NCBI RefSeq assembly: GCF_000743535.1 | Contig: NZ_AVCJ01000034.1 | Location: 1-64,000, forward strand | Direction: 5' to 3' | DNA length: 64,000 nt | DNA from: Arenimonas donghaensis DSM 18148 = HO3-R19 | Lineage (GTDB): Bacteria; Pseudomonadota; Gammaproteobacteria; Xanthomonadales; Xanthomonadaceae | Part shown: one piece after another, positions 49,551-57,656 of the stretch | Layout of the letters: the number at the start of each line of letters is the position of its first letter | Position numbering within the stretch: the first letter of the stretch is position 1 | Made by a program: the position numbers and the translations under genes | Notes under the pieces: generated by a model | Seen by the model: only the letters and a program-made list of their open reading frames with translations | Told to the model about the DNA's origin: nothing | The model's database searches: none

Positions 49551-49557
49551 GACCCCC

Positions 49558-50376
49558 ATGCCATCCCGAGACCGCAACACCCCCACGCCTGCCGAAGACG
49601 CCCAGCACCTGGCCGTGCTGATCGACGCCGACAACGCGCAGCCCTCGGTCATCGAAGGCCTGCTGGCCGAAGTCGCGAAGTTCGGCGTCGCCAGCGTCAA
49701 GCGCATCTACGGCGACTTCACCTCGCAGCGCCTGCAGGGCTGGAAGCAGGCGTTGCTCAAACACTCCATCCACCCGGTGCAGCAGTTCGCCTACACCACC
49801 GGCAAGAACGCCACCGACAGTTCATTGATCATCGACGCGATGGACCTGATGTACACCGGGCGCTTCGACGGCTTCTGCCTGGTGTCGAGCGACAGCGACT
49901 TCACCCGCCTGGCCCAGCGGCTGCGCGAAGCGGGCCTCACCGTGTACGGCTTCGGGGAGCGCAAGACGCCAGATCCCTTCGTGCAAGCCTGCGACAAGTT
50001 CACCTATGTCGAAGTGCTGCGCCAGGACGCCGGCGAGGCGGAGAAACCGGAGCCGGCCAAGTCGAACGCTCGTGGGGCGAAAAAGGCCACCAAGGCCACG
50101 GCCTCCTCCGCGACCGCTGCGGAGAAGCCCAAGCAGCCGCAGCAGGCGCCGCGCAAACTGCTCAACCAGGCGATCGAGGAAGCCAGCGACGAAGAAGGCT
50201 GGGCCCAGCTGGGCGCGGTGGGCAGCTACCTCAACAAGCTGCGGTCGGATTTCGATCCGCGCCTGTTCGGCCACCGGAAACTGAGCGACCTGTTCAAGGC
50301 GTATCCCAAGTGGTTCGAGTTCAAGGAGCTCGCCAGCCCGGCGGGGGGCAAGGACCTGTACGTCCGCGCGAAGTAA
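49558..50376 (+). CDS. NYN-domain RNase with C-terminal OST-HTH domain
   Basis: The 272-residue protein has a PIN-like NYN nuclease domain (about 15-155). Its acidic residues are Asp23 and Asp25 (LIDADN), Asp87 (TDSSLIIDAMD), and Asp112 and Asp114 (SSDSDF). A Lys/Ala/Pro linker (about 160-195) and a LOTUS/OST-HTH RNA-binding domain (about 198-272, KLLNQAIEEASDEEGWAQLG) follow. It resembles bacterial LabA/MARF1-type proteins and probably cuts RNA. The start lies eight bases after the REP. Confidence 0.88.
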   Translation: MPSRDRNTPTPAEDAQHLAVLIDADNAQPSVIEGLLAEVAKFGVASVKRIYGDFTSQRLQGWKQALLKHSIHPVQQFAYTTGKNATDSSLIIDAMDLMYTGRFDGFCLVSSDSDFTRLAQRLREAGLTVYGFGERKTPDPFVQACDKFTYVEVLRQDAGEAEKPEPAKSNARGAKKATKATASSATAAEKPKQPQQAPRKLLNQAIEEASDEEGWAQLGAVGSYLNKLRSDFDPRLFGHRKLSDLFKAYPKWFEFKELASPAGGKDLYVRAK

Positions 50377-50382
50377 GCGCAC

Positions 50383-50444
50383 GGCCCTGTGGGAGGGACT
50401 TCAGTCCCGAAAGGCATCGGGACTGAAGTCCCTCCCACAGGGCC
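50383..50444. repeat. REPIN, GTGGGAGGG family
   Basis: Two perfect 28-base arms, GGCCCTGTGGGAGGGACTTC... (50383-50410) and its exact complement (50417-50444), are separated by six bases. It lies between convergent genes and could form a long hairpin in either transcript. Confidence 0.85.
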
Positions 50445-50449
50445 AATCG

Positions 50450-51001
50450 TCAGCCCTTCGGGGACTCGGCGGGGCGCCAGAGGTCGACGGCAAAGTCCGT
50501 TTCATAGGGCGGCACGTTGCATTCAATGACGTCCTCGGGCGCGATTTTCAGCGCCAGGCCGACGATGTCCGCGCGCACCGGCATGCGGTGGCGCTGTCGG
50601 TCCACCAGCACCGCCGCGTGCACGTGCGCCGGCTTCTGGGTGGAAAGCCACTCGAACACGCGCATCAACGAGTAGCCCTGGTAGAGCACGTCGTCGACGA
50701 CGATGACGCGGCGGTTCATCAGGTCGGCGCCCTGCGGGGCCTCCAGCGACGTGTCCGGATGCAGCAGCTCGAGGTTGTCGGCGTAGCGCTTCACCTTCAG
50801 GTCGATGCGTTCGACCTCGGCCCAGGGCGCATGCACGCGGATACGGGCCAGCAGCTTGTCCGCCAGCGGCGCGCCGCGGCGCAGCACGCCCAGCAGCACC
50901 GTTGGCGTGGCGTCGAGCAGGGCGGCGGCCTGGCGGGCCATGTCGTCCACCACGATTTCCAGGTCCACTTCGGAATACAGGCGGAAGCGATCGGCTTGCA
51001 T
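50450..51001 (-). CDS. PyrR-like phosphoribosyltransferase
   Basis: The 183-residue protein is a type I phosphoribosyltransferase. The PRPP-binding motif VIVVDDVLYQGYS is near 98-111, and the C-terminal part LVDRQRHRMPVRADIVGL resembles PyrR. PyrR binds pyrimidine-operon mRNA and has uracil phosphoribosyltransferase activity in Gram-positive bacteria. No pyrimidine gene is adjacent, so a regulatory role is unproven. A hypoxanthine/guanine transferase role is the alternative. It is divergent from the endonuclease I gene. Confidence 0.82.
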   Translation of the reverse strand: MQADRFRLYSEVDLEIVVDDMARQAAALLDATPTVLLGVLRRGAPLADKLLARIRVHAPWAEVERIDLKVKRYADNLELLHPDTSLEAPQGADLMNRRVIVVDDVLYQGYSLMRVFEWLSTQKPAHVHAAVLVDRQRHRMPVRADIVGLALKIAPEDVIECNVPPYETDFAVDLWRPAESPKG

Positions 51002-51116
51002 GCGGGTCTCCGGCGTCGGGGCCGGCCTAGCCTAGCCGGTTTGCGCGCGGTTTCCACGTGCGAAGCCGCGCCGCACCCAAGCCGGGTCCAGGCCCATGCG
51101 ACGGCAGGTGGGCGGC

Positions 51117-51177
51117 CCCCTGTGGGAGGGACTTCAGTCCCGAAGGCAGCCCGGGACTGAAATCCCTCCCACAGGGG
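51117..51177. repeat. REPIN, GTGGGAGGG family
   Basis: Two 26-base arms, CCCCTGTGGGAGGGACTTCA... (51117-51142) and ...CTCCCACAGGGG (51152-51177), are complementary except for one base and separated by nine bases. It lies in the divergent promoter region, 66 bases before the endonuclease start. Confidence 0.85.
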
Positions 51178-51242
51178 CGCCAGCCACGGTACTGTCACGC
51201 ACGCAGGGGAGTATCCGACGGTACTTCGGGGAGATCATTCAG

Positions 51243-52910
51243 ATGGACACCAGAAAGATCGGGCTGCTGCCCGCGCTGTTGCTGTGCCCTGCCTTCGCCC
51301 AGGCGGGGGTCTGGATCAACGAAATCCACTACGACAATGACGGCACGGACACCGGTGAACGCATCGAAGTGGCCGGTGACGCGGGGACGTCGCTGGCCGG
51401 ATGGTCGCTGCACTTCTACAACGGCTCGGACCGGCGCGTGTACATGACGCGCAGCTTGTCGGGCACCCTGGGCGATACCTGCGGCGGCTACGGCTTCGTG
51501 TCGGTGGCCGCGGCGGGCATGCAGAACGGGGCACCCGACGGCGTGGCCCTGGTCGATGCCTCCGGGGCGGCGGTGCAGTTCCTCAGCTACGAAGGCCAGT
51601 TCAAGGCGGCCAACGGGCCGGCGCTGAACCAGACCTCGGTGGACATCGGCGTCTCGGAAGCCGCGTCGACGCCTGCCGGCTACTCGCTGCAGCTCAAGGG
51701 CAGCGGCAACGCCTATGCCGACTTCAGCTGGCACGCGCCCGCCTCGAGCAGCTTCGGTACCTGCAATGCCGGCCAGTCCTTCCCGCCGCCGGACGTCGCG
51801 CCCACGGTCACGGCCACCACGCCGGCGGACGGCAGCGCGGCCGTGCCCCTGGACACCCAGGTCACCGTGAGCTTCTCGGAACCGGTGAGCCTGCAGGCCG
51901 GCGCCATCGTGCTGGGCTGCGACACCAGCGGCAACGTGCCGGTGGTGGTGAGCGGCGGCCCGACGGTGTTCACCGCCGACCCACAGTCGAACCTGGCGGG
52001 ACTGGAAGACTGCCTGGTGGACGTGCTGGCCAACAAGGTCAGCGACCTCGACGGCGCGCCCACGCCGATGGCGGCGAACCACAGCTTCGTCTTCACCACG
52101 GCTTCGGTGCCGGGCAACGATTACTACCAGGGCGTCAACCAGGCCAGCGCCAGCGCCCTGCGCGCCAGCCTGCACGCGATCATCGACGACCACCAGCGTT
52201 TCCCGTACAGCGCCACGGCCACCGACACCTGGGACGTGCTGGAGTTCGCCGACGAAGACCCGCTCAACCCGGGCCGCATCCTGGACGTCTACCGCAACGC
52301 CAGCTACCAGAAGTACGGTGCCGGCAACACGGAATACAACCGCGAACACACCTGGCCCAAGAGCTACGGCTTCACCAACGACGGCAGCACCAACTACCCG
52401 TACACCGACACCCACATGCTGTTCCTGTCCGATTCGGGCTACAACAGTTCGCGCGGCAACAAGCCCTACGCCAACTGCCTGTCGGGCTGCACCGAGCGCA
52501 CCACCCTCGCGCACAACGGCAAGGGCGGCGGCAGCGGCGTGTTCCCGGGCAATTCGAACTGGTACTCGACGACGTACTGGCAGACCTGGGGCGACCGCAA
52601 GGGCGACGTCGCCCGCGCGCTGCTGTACATGGACGTTCGCTACGAGGGCGGCACGCATGGCGTCACCGGCGCCGCCGAGCCCGACCTCATCCTCACCGAC
52701 GACCCGGGCCTGATCCAGGCGTCCGGCAGCAACCTCAGCGTCGCCTACATGGGACGCCTGGCCGACCTGCTGCAGTGGCACGCCGAGGACCCGGTGGACG
52801 ACAAGGAACGCCTGCGCAACGAGGCGGTGTATTCCTACCAGGGCAACCGCAACCCGTTCATCGACCATCCGGAATGGGCGGCGTGCGTGTTCCAGAACCA
52901 GTGCAACTGA
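51243..52910 (+). CDS. Secreted endonuclease I with lamin-tail and Ig-like domains
   Basis: The 555-residue protein has a signal peptide (MDTRKIGLLPALLLCPAFAQA). A lamin-tail-like domain (about 22-175, GVWINEIHYDNDGTDTGE) comes first. A Big_5-type Ig-like domain follows (about 190-295, ATTPADGSAAVPLDTQVTVS). The endonuclease I domain (about 300-550) has EHTWPKSYG, RGNKPYANC, GDVARALLYMDVRYEGG and a closing NRNPFIDHPEW. It should degrade extracellular nucleic acids. The start is the ATG 10 bases after GGGGAG. Confidence 0.92.
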   Translation: MDTRKIGLLPALLLCPAFAQAGVWINEIHYDNDGTDTGERIEVAGDAGTSLAGWSLHFYNGSDRRVYMTRSLSGTLGDTCGGYGFVSVAAAGMQNGAPDGVALVDASGAAVQFLSYEGQFKAANGPALNQTSVDIGVSEAASTPAGYSLQLKGSGNAYADFSWHAPASSSFGTCNAGQSFPPPDVAPTVTATTPADGSAAVPLDTQVTVSFSEPVSLQAGAIVLGCDTSGNVPVVVSGGPTVFTADPQSNLAGLEDCLVDVLANKVSDLDGAPTPMAANHSFVFTTASVPGNDYYQGVNQASASALRASLHAIIDDHQRFPYSATATDTWDVLEFADEDPLNPGRILDVYRNASYQKYGAGNTEYNREHTWPKSYGFTNDGSTNYPYTDTHMLFLSDSGYNSSRGNKPYANCLSGCTERTTLAHNGKGGGSGVFPGNSNWYSTTYWQTWGDRKGDVARALLYMDVRYEGGTHGVTGAAEPDLILTDDPGLIQASGSNLSVAYMGRLADLLQWHAEDPVDDKERLRNEAVYSYQGNRNPFIDHPEWAACVFQNQCN

Positions 52911-52922
52911 TGTGACGCGGGG

Positions 52923-52945
52923 ACAGGTCCGCCTTGCGGACCTGT
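52923..52945. terminator. Terminator between convergent endonuclease and alkC genes
   Basis: A 10-bp stem ACAGGTCCGC / GCGGACCTGT with a 3-base loop is followed by a T/C-rich run (TCCCTTCCGTTTCTT) on the plus strand. Confidence 0.8.
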
Positions 52946-52959
52946 TCCCTTCCGTTTCT

Positions 52960-54087
52960 TCAGGCGCGGAGCGTGAAAGCGGCTTCCGCCACCACGCTGC
53001 CATTGACCTGCAGTTCGATGCGGTGCACGCCGGGGTAGTAGCGTCGCGTGGTGATGGGTCGCAGGGAGTGGGACTTCTCCAGCCGCCGCGTTTCGCCCGG
53101 GGCAAGCGTCAGCGACCAACCCTTGAACACCTTGGGCGAGCTCCCGCCGTTCGCCTTGACGTGGTGGACCACGTAGTCGACGGCCAGGGCCTGCGGGCTC
53201 CGCGCCGACGACACCAGGGTCGCCACCAGCGTCAGTGCGTCGCCCACGGCCACCCGTCCGGGCGACGCCGCCAGCCGGGCTTCGCCGCGGAACCTGCTGC
53301 CCAGGCCCCAGGCCTTCAACACCCGCCGGTCGCCACGCTTGACCAGGGTGCGGCTGGCATGGCGCAGCAGGGCCTTGCGCCCGGCGTCGGCGCCGGGAAG
53401 GTGCTGTTCGAGCCAGTCGGCGACGACGCCCGGGTGGTCCTTGGCGATGTCGTTGAGGTGGTTGGCGACGCTGCGGCGCACGTAGGGGCTGGGGTCGTCC
53501 TGCAAGGAACGCAGCAGCGGCAGCGTCGGCGACGGGTCTTCGATCAAGGATCTGATCTGCAGGCCCCAGGGCAGGCGCGGGCGACTGCCTTCGCTCACCC
53601 AGCGGCGTACGTGCGGGCTGGGGTCGTGCTGCCAGCGGACGAAGTGCGCCAGCGTCAGCGCGAAGTGATGGACCAGGAAGGGCCGCACCGCGAATTCGCT
53701 GGTGAAGCGCTGGGTGAGTTCGCGCAGGGCGCGCAGTGCGCGTTGGGGTTCGGCCTGGCCGCGGCGGGCGATGAACTCGCCCAGCGGCCAGCCGATCCAG
53801 CCGGCCAGGCCGGCGTCGGTGGTCTTGAAGTCGAGCTCGTCGCTGCGGGCGGGCGGTGCGAGTGCGGCTTCGATAATGCCGGCGGCGCGATCGAAGTCGT
53901 CGGGCAGGCTGGCTTCCAGCGCGTCGGCGATTTGCATCGCGCGGGCCTTCATTTCGAGGGCGTCGAGGCCGGCCAAGGCCCGGGCTTCGAAACCGCGGCG
54001 GTCGAAGTCGTGCCAATGGCGATGCAGGTGGTTGCCGCAGGCGCGCACGAGGGCGGCATTGATGAGGTTCTTGAACGGCTCGGGCAT
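52960..54087 (-). CDS. alkC: DNA alkylation repair enzyme AlkC
   Basis: AlkC-type HEAT-repeat DNA glycosylases remove alkylated bases such as 3-methyladenine. The 375-residue protein has HEAT-like repeats (about 1-265) with the conserved DDPSPYVRRSVANHLNDIAKDHP segment. A C-terminal Ig-like domain (about 280-375) is the feature that separates AlkC from AlkD. It lies beside the MrfAB-like genes on the same strand, but the REPIN between them makes joint transcription uncertain. Confidence 0.88.
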   Translation of the reverse strand: MPEPFKNLINAALVRACGNHLHRHWHDFDRRGFEARALAGLDALEMKARAMQIADALEASLPDDFDRAAGIIEAALAPPARSDELDFKTTDAGLAGWIGWPLGEFIARRGQAEPQRALRALRELTQRFTSEFAVRPFLVHHFALTLAHFVRWQHDPSPHVRRWVSEGSRPRLPWGLQIRSLIEDPSPTLPLLRSLQDDPSPYVRRSVANHLNDIAKDHPGVVADWLEQHLPGADAGRKALLRHASRTLVKRGDRRVLKAWGLGSRFRGEARLAASPGRVAVGDALTLVATLVSSARSPQALAVDYVVHHVKANGGSSPKVFKGWSLTLAPGETRRLEKSHSLRPITTRRYYPGVHRIELQVNGSVVAEAAFTLRA

Positions 54088-54101
54088 GGGTGTCGTAAAC
54101 C

Positions 54102-54180
54102 TGTAGGAGCGGCTTCAGCCGCGAAGTTCTTCTTTGCCATAGGCAAAGTCAAAAGATTCGCGGCTGAAGCCGCTCCTACA
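54102..54180. repeat. REPIN, GTAGGAGCG family
   Basis: The inverted arms TGTAGGAGCGGC... (54102-54126) and ...GCCGCTCCTACA (54157-54180) enclose a hairpin CTTTGCC-ATA-GGCAAAG (54132-54148), as at 13616. The right arm, read on the minus strand, supplies the TAG stop of the MrfB-like exonuclease. Confidence 0.9.
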
Positions 54181-55042
54181 GGGTAGGTGTCGCCAGGTGG
54201 GCGAGCAGTTGCATCAGGCTGCGCACGTCGGTGTGGTTGTGGGCCAGCACGCGGCGCAGGTGGGTGGCCGGGCCGCCTAGCAGGTAGTCGCGCCAGGCGC
54301 GCGGGGCTTCGCTGCCGGGCAGGTCGTCTTCGCGAAGCACCTTCAGCAGCTGCCGTTCGACGGTGGCGAGGCGGCAGTTTTCCCAGTGGCCGCGGTAGCG
54401 GCGGCGGACGGGGTGCAGCAGGTCGAGATGGGCCAGCGGGGTAATCGGGCAGGGCAGGCGCGCCAGGCGGTAGCGGGTCTTGAGCAGCGGCGCGTCGTAG
54501 CTGCGGCCGTTGTAGCTCACCAGCACCGTGTCCGGGCGAAGCCAGCGCGCGAAGGTTTCAAGCATGGCCCGCTCGGCGGCCAGGGTGGTGGTCATCAGCT
54601 GGCGGATGCGCAGCTGGCCGTCGACGCGATCGGCGGCGCCGATCATGAAGGCGCGGGTGCCGGTGCCGCCGGCCAGGCCGGTGGTTTCGGTGTCGAAGCA
54701 CAGCAGCTGTGCGGGTTCGACGGTATCGAAGTCCTTGGCGAAGCTGGCGTCGATAGCCTCGGGCATCGGCGGGGCTTCGTGCCGGGACTCGATGTAGCGC
54801 AAGCCGGGTGCGATCTCATCGCCCGGCAGGTGGCGGTCGGGTGGGCGCAAGGGCGTCACAGGCCGACTGGAAGCACGGCTGCGCAGGCCCAGCAGGCGGC
54901 GGATGTTCTCGGGCACTTCGGGTCGGACGGCACCTGGCGGGGTCTGATCGCGCTCCCGCCCTGCGGGCAGGCCGGCCAGGGCTGGCGTTCTTCCCGCTTC
55001 CCGCTGCAACTGCCGCAGCCGCTGCGACAACACCGCGCTCAT
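54176..55042 (-). CDS. mrfB: MrfB-like (YprB) DEDD exonuclease
   Basis: MrfB works with MrfA in mitomycin C lesion repair in Bacillus subtilis. The 288-residue protein has a DEDD nuclease fold. CFDTETTGLAGGTGTRAF carries the Asp/Glu pair near residue 116, SYNGRSYDAPLL the third acid, and HNHTDVRSL the last. An unstructured N-terminal region (about 1-75) precedes it. The start overlaps the helicase stop by four bases (ATGA), in the same mrfA-mrfB order as in Bacillus. TAG stop in the REP. Confidence 0.87.
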   Translation of the reverse strand: MSAVLSQRLRQLQREAGRTPALAGLPAGRERDQTPPGAVRPEVPENIRRLLGLRSRASSRPVTPLRPPDRHLPGDEIAPGLRYIESRHEAPPMPEAIDASFAKDFDTVEPAQLLCFDTETTGLAGGTGTRAFMIGAADRVDGQLRIRQLMTTTLAAERAMLETFARWLRPDTVLVSYNGRSYDAPLLKTRYRLARLPCPITPLAHLDLLHPVRRRYRGHWENCRLATVERQLLKVLREDDLPGSEAPRAWRDYLLGGPATHLRRVLAHNHTDVRSLMQLLAHLATPTL

Positions 55043-57501
55043 GCCGCGCTTTCCAGCAGGCCCAGCACCCGCAGCGCCAGCGCCCGCGGCGTATTGCCGG
55101 TCTTGCCTTCGTCGGCGGCCAACACCGGGCCGACGCAGGCCGGGCAACCAGCGGCGCAATCGCAGGCCGCCACCAGTTCGCGGGCACGCGCCACCAATTC
55201 CGCCTGGCGTCGCCACAGCGGTTCGCTCAGGCCGATGCCGCCGGGGTAGTTGTCGTAGAGGTAAACCGTGGGCGTGAAGCGCTCGGCGGCGTCGGGGCTG
55301 CCCGGCTGGCCGTCGGCCCCGCGCAGCTGGCCGCGGCCGCGGCCGTCGGTGTGGGCGAACCAGGCCCCGTCGCCGCTGCCCACGGCCTGGCGCAGGTCGC
55401 GGCCTTCGGCCATCACCGCGACGGTGGCGACCACGTGCAGCGCGTAGGCCGCGCCCAGGAAACCATCGAGCGCGTCCTGCCGCGAAGAAAACGCCAGCGC
55501 CAGTGCGTCCTGCGGCAGCTGCCACCACAGCGCGGTGGTGTGGATTTCCTGGTCGGGCAGGTTGACCGGGCCGTAGCCGATGTTTTCGTGGGTGTAGTAG
55601 CGGATCTTCTTGTAGCCCGGGACCCGCCGCACCACGTGTACCTCGCCGTGCTGGGCGCTGCCGTCGCCGGCGCGCACGCCGTCGAAGCGTTCGAGCACCT
55701 TGAGCTTGGTGTAGTCGATGGCGTCGGTGTAGTAATCGACGTGGGTGCGGGTGACGTAGGCCTTGCGGCCTTCCCAGTCCAGGCGTTCGACCTGGAACGG
55801 CACCGACTGGATCATGTGGATCGCGCCTTCGTACAGCGTAAGCGCGGCGGCGGAATAATCGACCTCGGCGATGATCTTCTGGCGGCCGTCGGTGCGGTCG
55901 ACAACCACGAAATTGCCGTCGGCCACCGAACGCAGCGACACCGCATTGGCCGGGTAGCTGTCGGCAATCCAGTCCCAGCGTTCGCCCTCGGCGTGCAGCA
56001 CGCCGGTTTCGGCCAGCACGTCCAGCCAGGGCGAGGGATCCATCGGCCCGTAGGTTTCGCCGCGCAGGAAGGGCAGCTCGAAGGCGGCGCAGCGCAGGTG
56101 GTCGAGCAGGATCAGCGGCTGGTCGGGCGCGATGCGGGCGTGCTCGGGATTGGCTTGCTCGAAGAAGCCGGGGTGGCGCACCAGGTACTGGTCGAGCGGG
56201 TCGGACGAGGCCACCAGTACGCCCAGCGAAGGCTGTTGCCGGCGGCCGGCGCGACCCACGCGCTGCCAGGTGGCCGCCACCGAACCGGGATAGCCGTTGA
56301 GCACCACGACGTCGAGCGCACCGATGTCCACGCCCAGCTCCAGCGCCGAGGTGCTGACGATGCCGTCGACGGTGCCGGCGCGCATGGCGCGTTCGGCCTC
56401 GCGGCGTTCGTTGGGCAGATAACCCCCGCGGTAGGCGCGGATGCGCGGCGGCTTGCGCGGGTCGTGGTCGAAGACATCCTTGAGGTACTTGGTGAGCACC
56501 TCGACCATCGTGCGCGACTGCGCGAACACCAGGGTCTTGAGCCCCGCGCGGATCGCCAGCCGGGCGATGCGGTTCGATTGCGAACGCGCCGACGCGCGCA
56601 GGCCCAGGTCGGGATTGACCACCGGCGGGTTCCACAGCAGCAGGTGTTTTTCGCCGACCGGCGCGCCGGATTCGGTGATGGCCTCGACCGGCGCCTCCAC
56701 CAGCGCCTGCGCATGCTGCTGCGGGTTGCCGATGGTGGCCGAGCACAGGATGAACTGCGGATTGGCGCCGTAGAACGCGCAGACCCGCTTGAGTCGCCGC
56801 ACGACGTTGGCCAGGTGCGAACCGAACACCCCGCGATAGGTGTGCACTTCGTCGATGACCACGTAACGCAGGTTCTCGAAGAACTGCGCCCACTTGGTGT
56901 GGTGGGGCAGGATCGCCTGGTGCAGCATGTCCGGGTTGGACACCACCAGGTCGGCGTGCAGGCGGATGGCCTGGCGGGCATCGCCGGGCGTGTCGCCGTC
57001 GAAGGTGTGGCAGCGCAGACCGAGGTCGCCGGCGCGATTGAGTTCCAGCAGGTCGGCCACCTGGTCCTGCGACAGTGCCTTGGTCGGGAACAGGAACAGC
57101 GCCTTGGCTTGTTCCTGCATCGCCGCCGACACCACCGGCAGCGTGTAACAAAGGCTCTTGCCCGAGGCGGTGGGCGTGACCACCACGAAGTGCTTGCCGG
57201 CCTGCGCCGTATCCCAGGCTTGGGCCTGGTGGCTGTAGAGCTGGCCGATGCCGCGCGCCTGCAGGGCCTGCGCCAGCGCCGGCGGCAGGCTGGCGGGCAG
57301 GGGCGCGTAGGCCCCCTCGCGGGCGGGCTGGACGAAATGCCCGGTCACCCGGTCGCGGTACTTCGCCTGCAGGCGGCTGGCCAGCTGGCGGGGGTCCTGC
57401 ACGCGCGGTGCCAGCGGGGCATCGGCCGGGCCGGCGGGCAGGGCCGCGGAGGGCAGGGCCAGGTCGCGGGCGTCGCGGCGGGCCAGGGCATTGGAAGGCA
57501 T
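55039..57501 (-). CDS. mrfA: MrfA-like DEVH helicase with DUF1998 Cys cluster
   Basis: This is a superfamily 2 helicase that remodels DNA at crosslink-type lesions. The 820-residue protein has Walker A TPTASGKS near 122, the DEVH box VIDEVHTYRGVFGSH, CSATIGNP, and WQRVGRAGR in the second RecA domain. The C-terminal DUF1998/MZB zinc-binding region has the four-Cys cluster CDCAAGCPACVGP near 782-795. The start MPSNALARRDARDL was chosen as the first residue before the conserved region; a frame of 29 more codons exists. It is translationally coupled to mrfB. Confidence 0.9.
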   Translation of the reverse strand: MPSNALARRDARDLALPSAALPAGPADAPLAPRVQDPRQLASRLQAKYRDRVTGHFVQPAREGAYAPLPASLPPALAQALQARGIGQLYSHQAQAWDTAQAGKHFVVVTPTASGKSLCYTLPVVSAAMQEQAKALFLFPTKALSQDQVADLLELNRAGDLGLRCHTFDGDTPGDARQAIRLHADLVVSNPDMLHQAILPHHTKWAQFFENLRYVVIDEVHTYRGVFGSHLANVVRRLKRVCAFYGANPQFILCSATIGNPQQHAQALVEAPVEAITESGAPVGEKHLLLWNPPVVNPDLGLRASARSQSNRIARLAIRAGLKTLVFAQSRTMVEVLTKYLKDVFDHDPRKPPRIRAYRGGYLPNERREAERAMRAGTVDGIVSTSALELGVDIGALDVVVLNGYPGSVAATWQRVGRAGRRQQPSLGVLVASSDPLDQYLVRHPGFFEQANPEHARIAPDQPLILLDHLRCAAFELPFLRGETYGPMDPSPWLDVLAETGVLHAEGERWDWIADSYPANAVSLRSVADGNFVVVDRTDGRQKIIAEVDYSAAALTLYEGAIHMIQSVPFQVERLDWEGRKAYVTRTHVDYYTDAIDYTKLKVLERFDGVRAGDGSAQHGEVHVVRRVPGYKKIRYYTHENIGYGPVNLPDQEIHTTALWWQLPQDALALAFSSRQDALDGFLGAAYALHVVATVAVMAEGRDLRQAVGSGDGAWFAHTDGRGRGQLRGADGQPGSPDAAERFTPTVYLYDNYPGGIGLSEPLWRRQAELVARARELVAACDCAAGCPACVGPVLAADEGKTGNTPRALALRVLGLLESAA

Positions 57502-57656
57502 GGCGGTCTGTCCAGGGCAGGGGTCCTGCATTAGCGGCCAGGGCCGTCTCACTGGGTGAGACTTGCCAGGGGCGCGGGCTTGACCCACGTCAACGCCGCC
57601 CGGTGCGGCGGGCGTAGGCTGGCCTGGCCACCACCGTTTTTCCGAGGAGCCTGGCC

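Noticed and set aside
54808-57534. Long plus-strand open frame opposite mrfA (908 codons)
   Set aside because: Antisense shadow of the helicase; composition is low-complexity.
57502-57588. N-terminal extension of the MrfA-like helicase by 29 codons
   Set aside because: The extension is not helicase-like, and the ATG at 57501 precedes the conserved region; the choice is a judgement.
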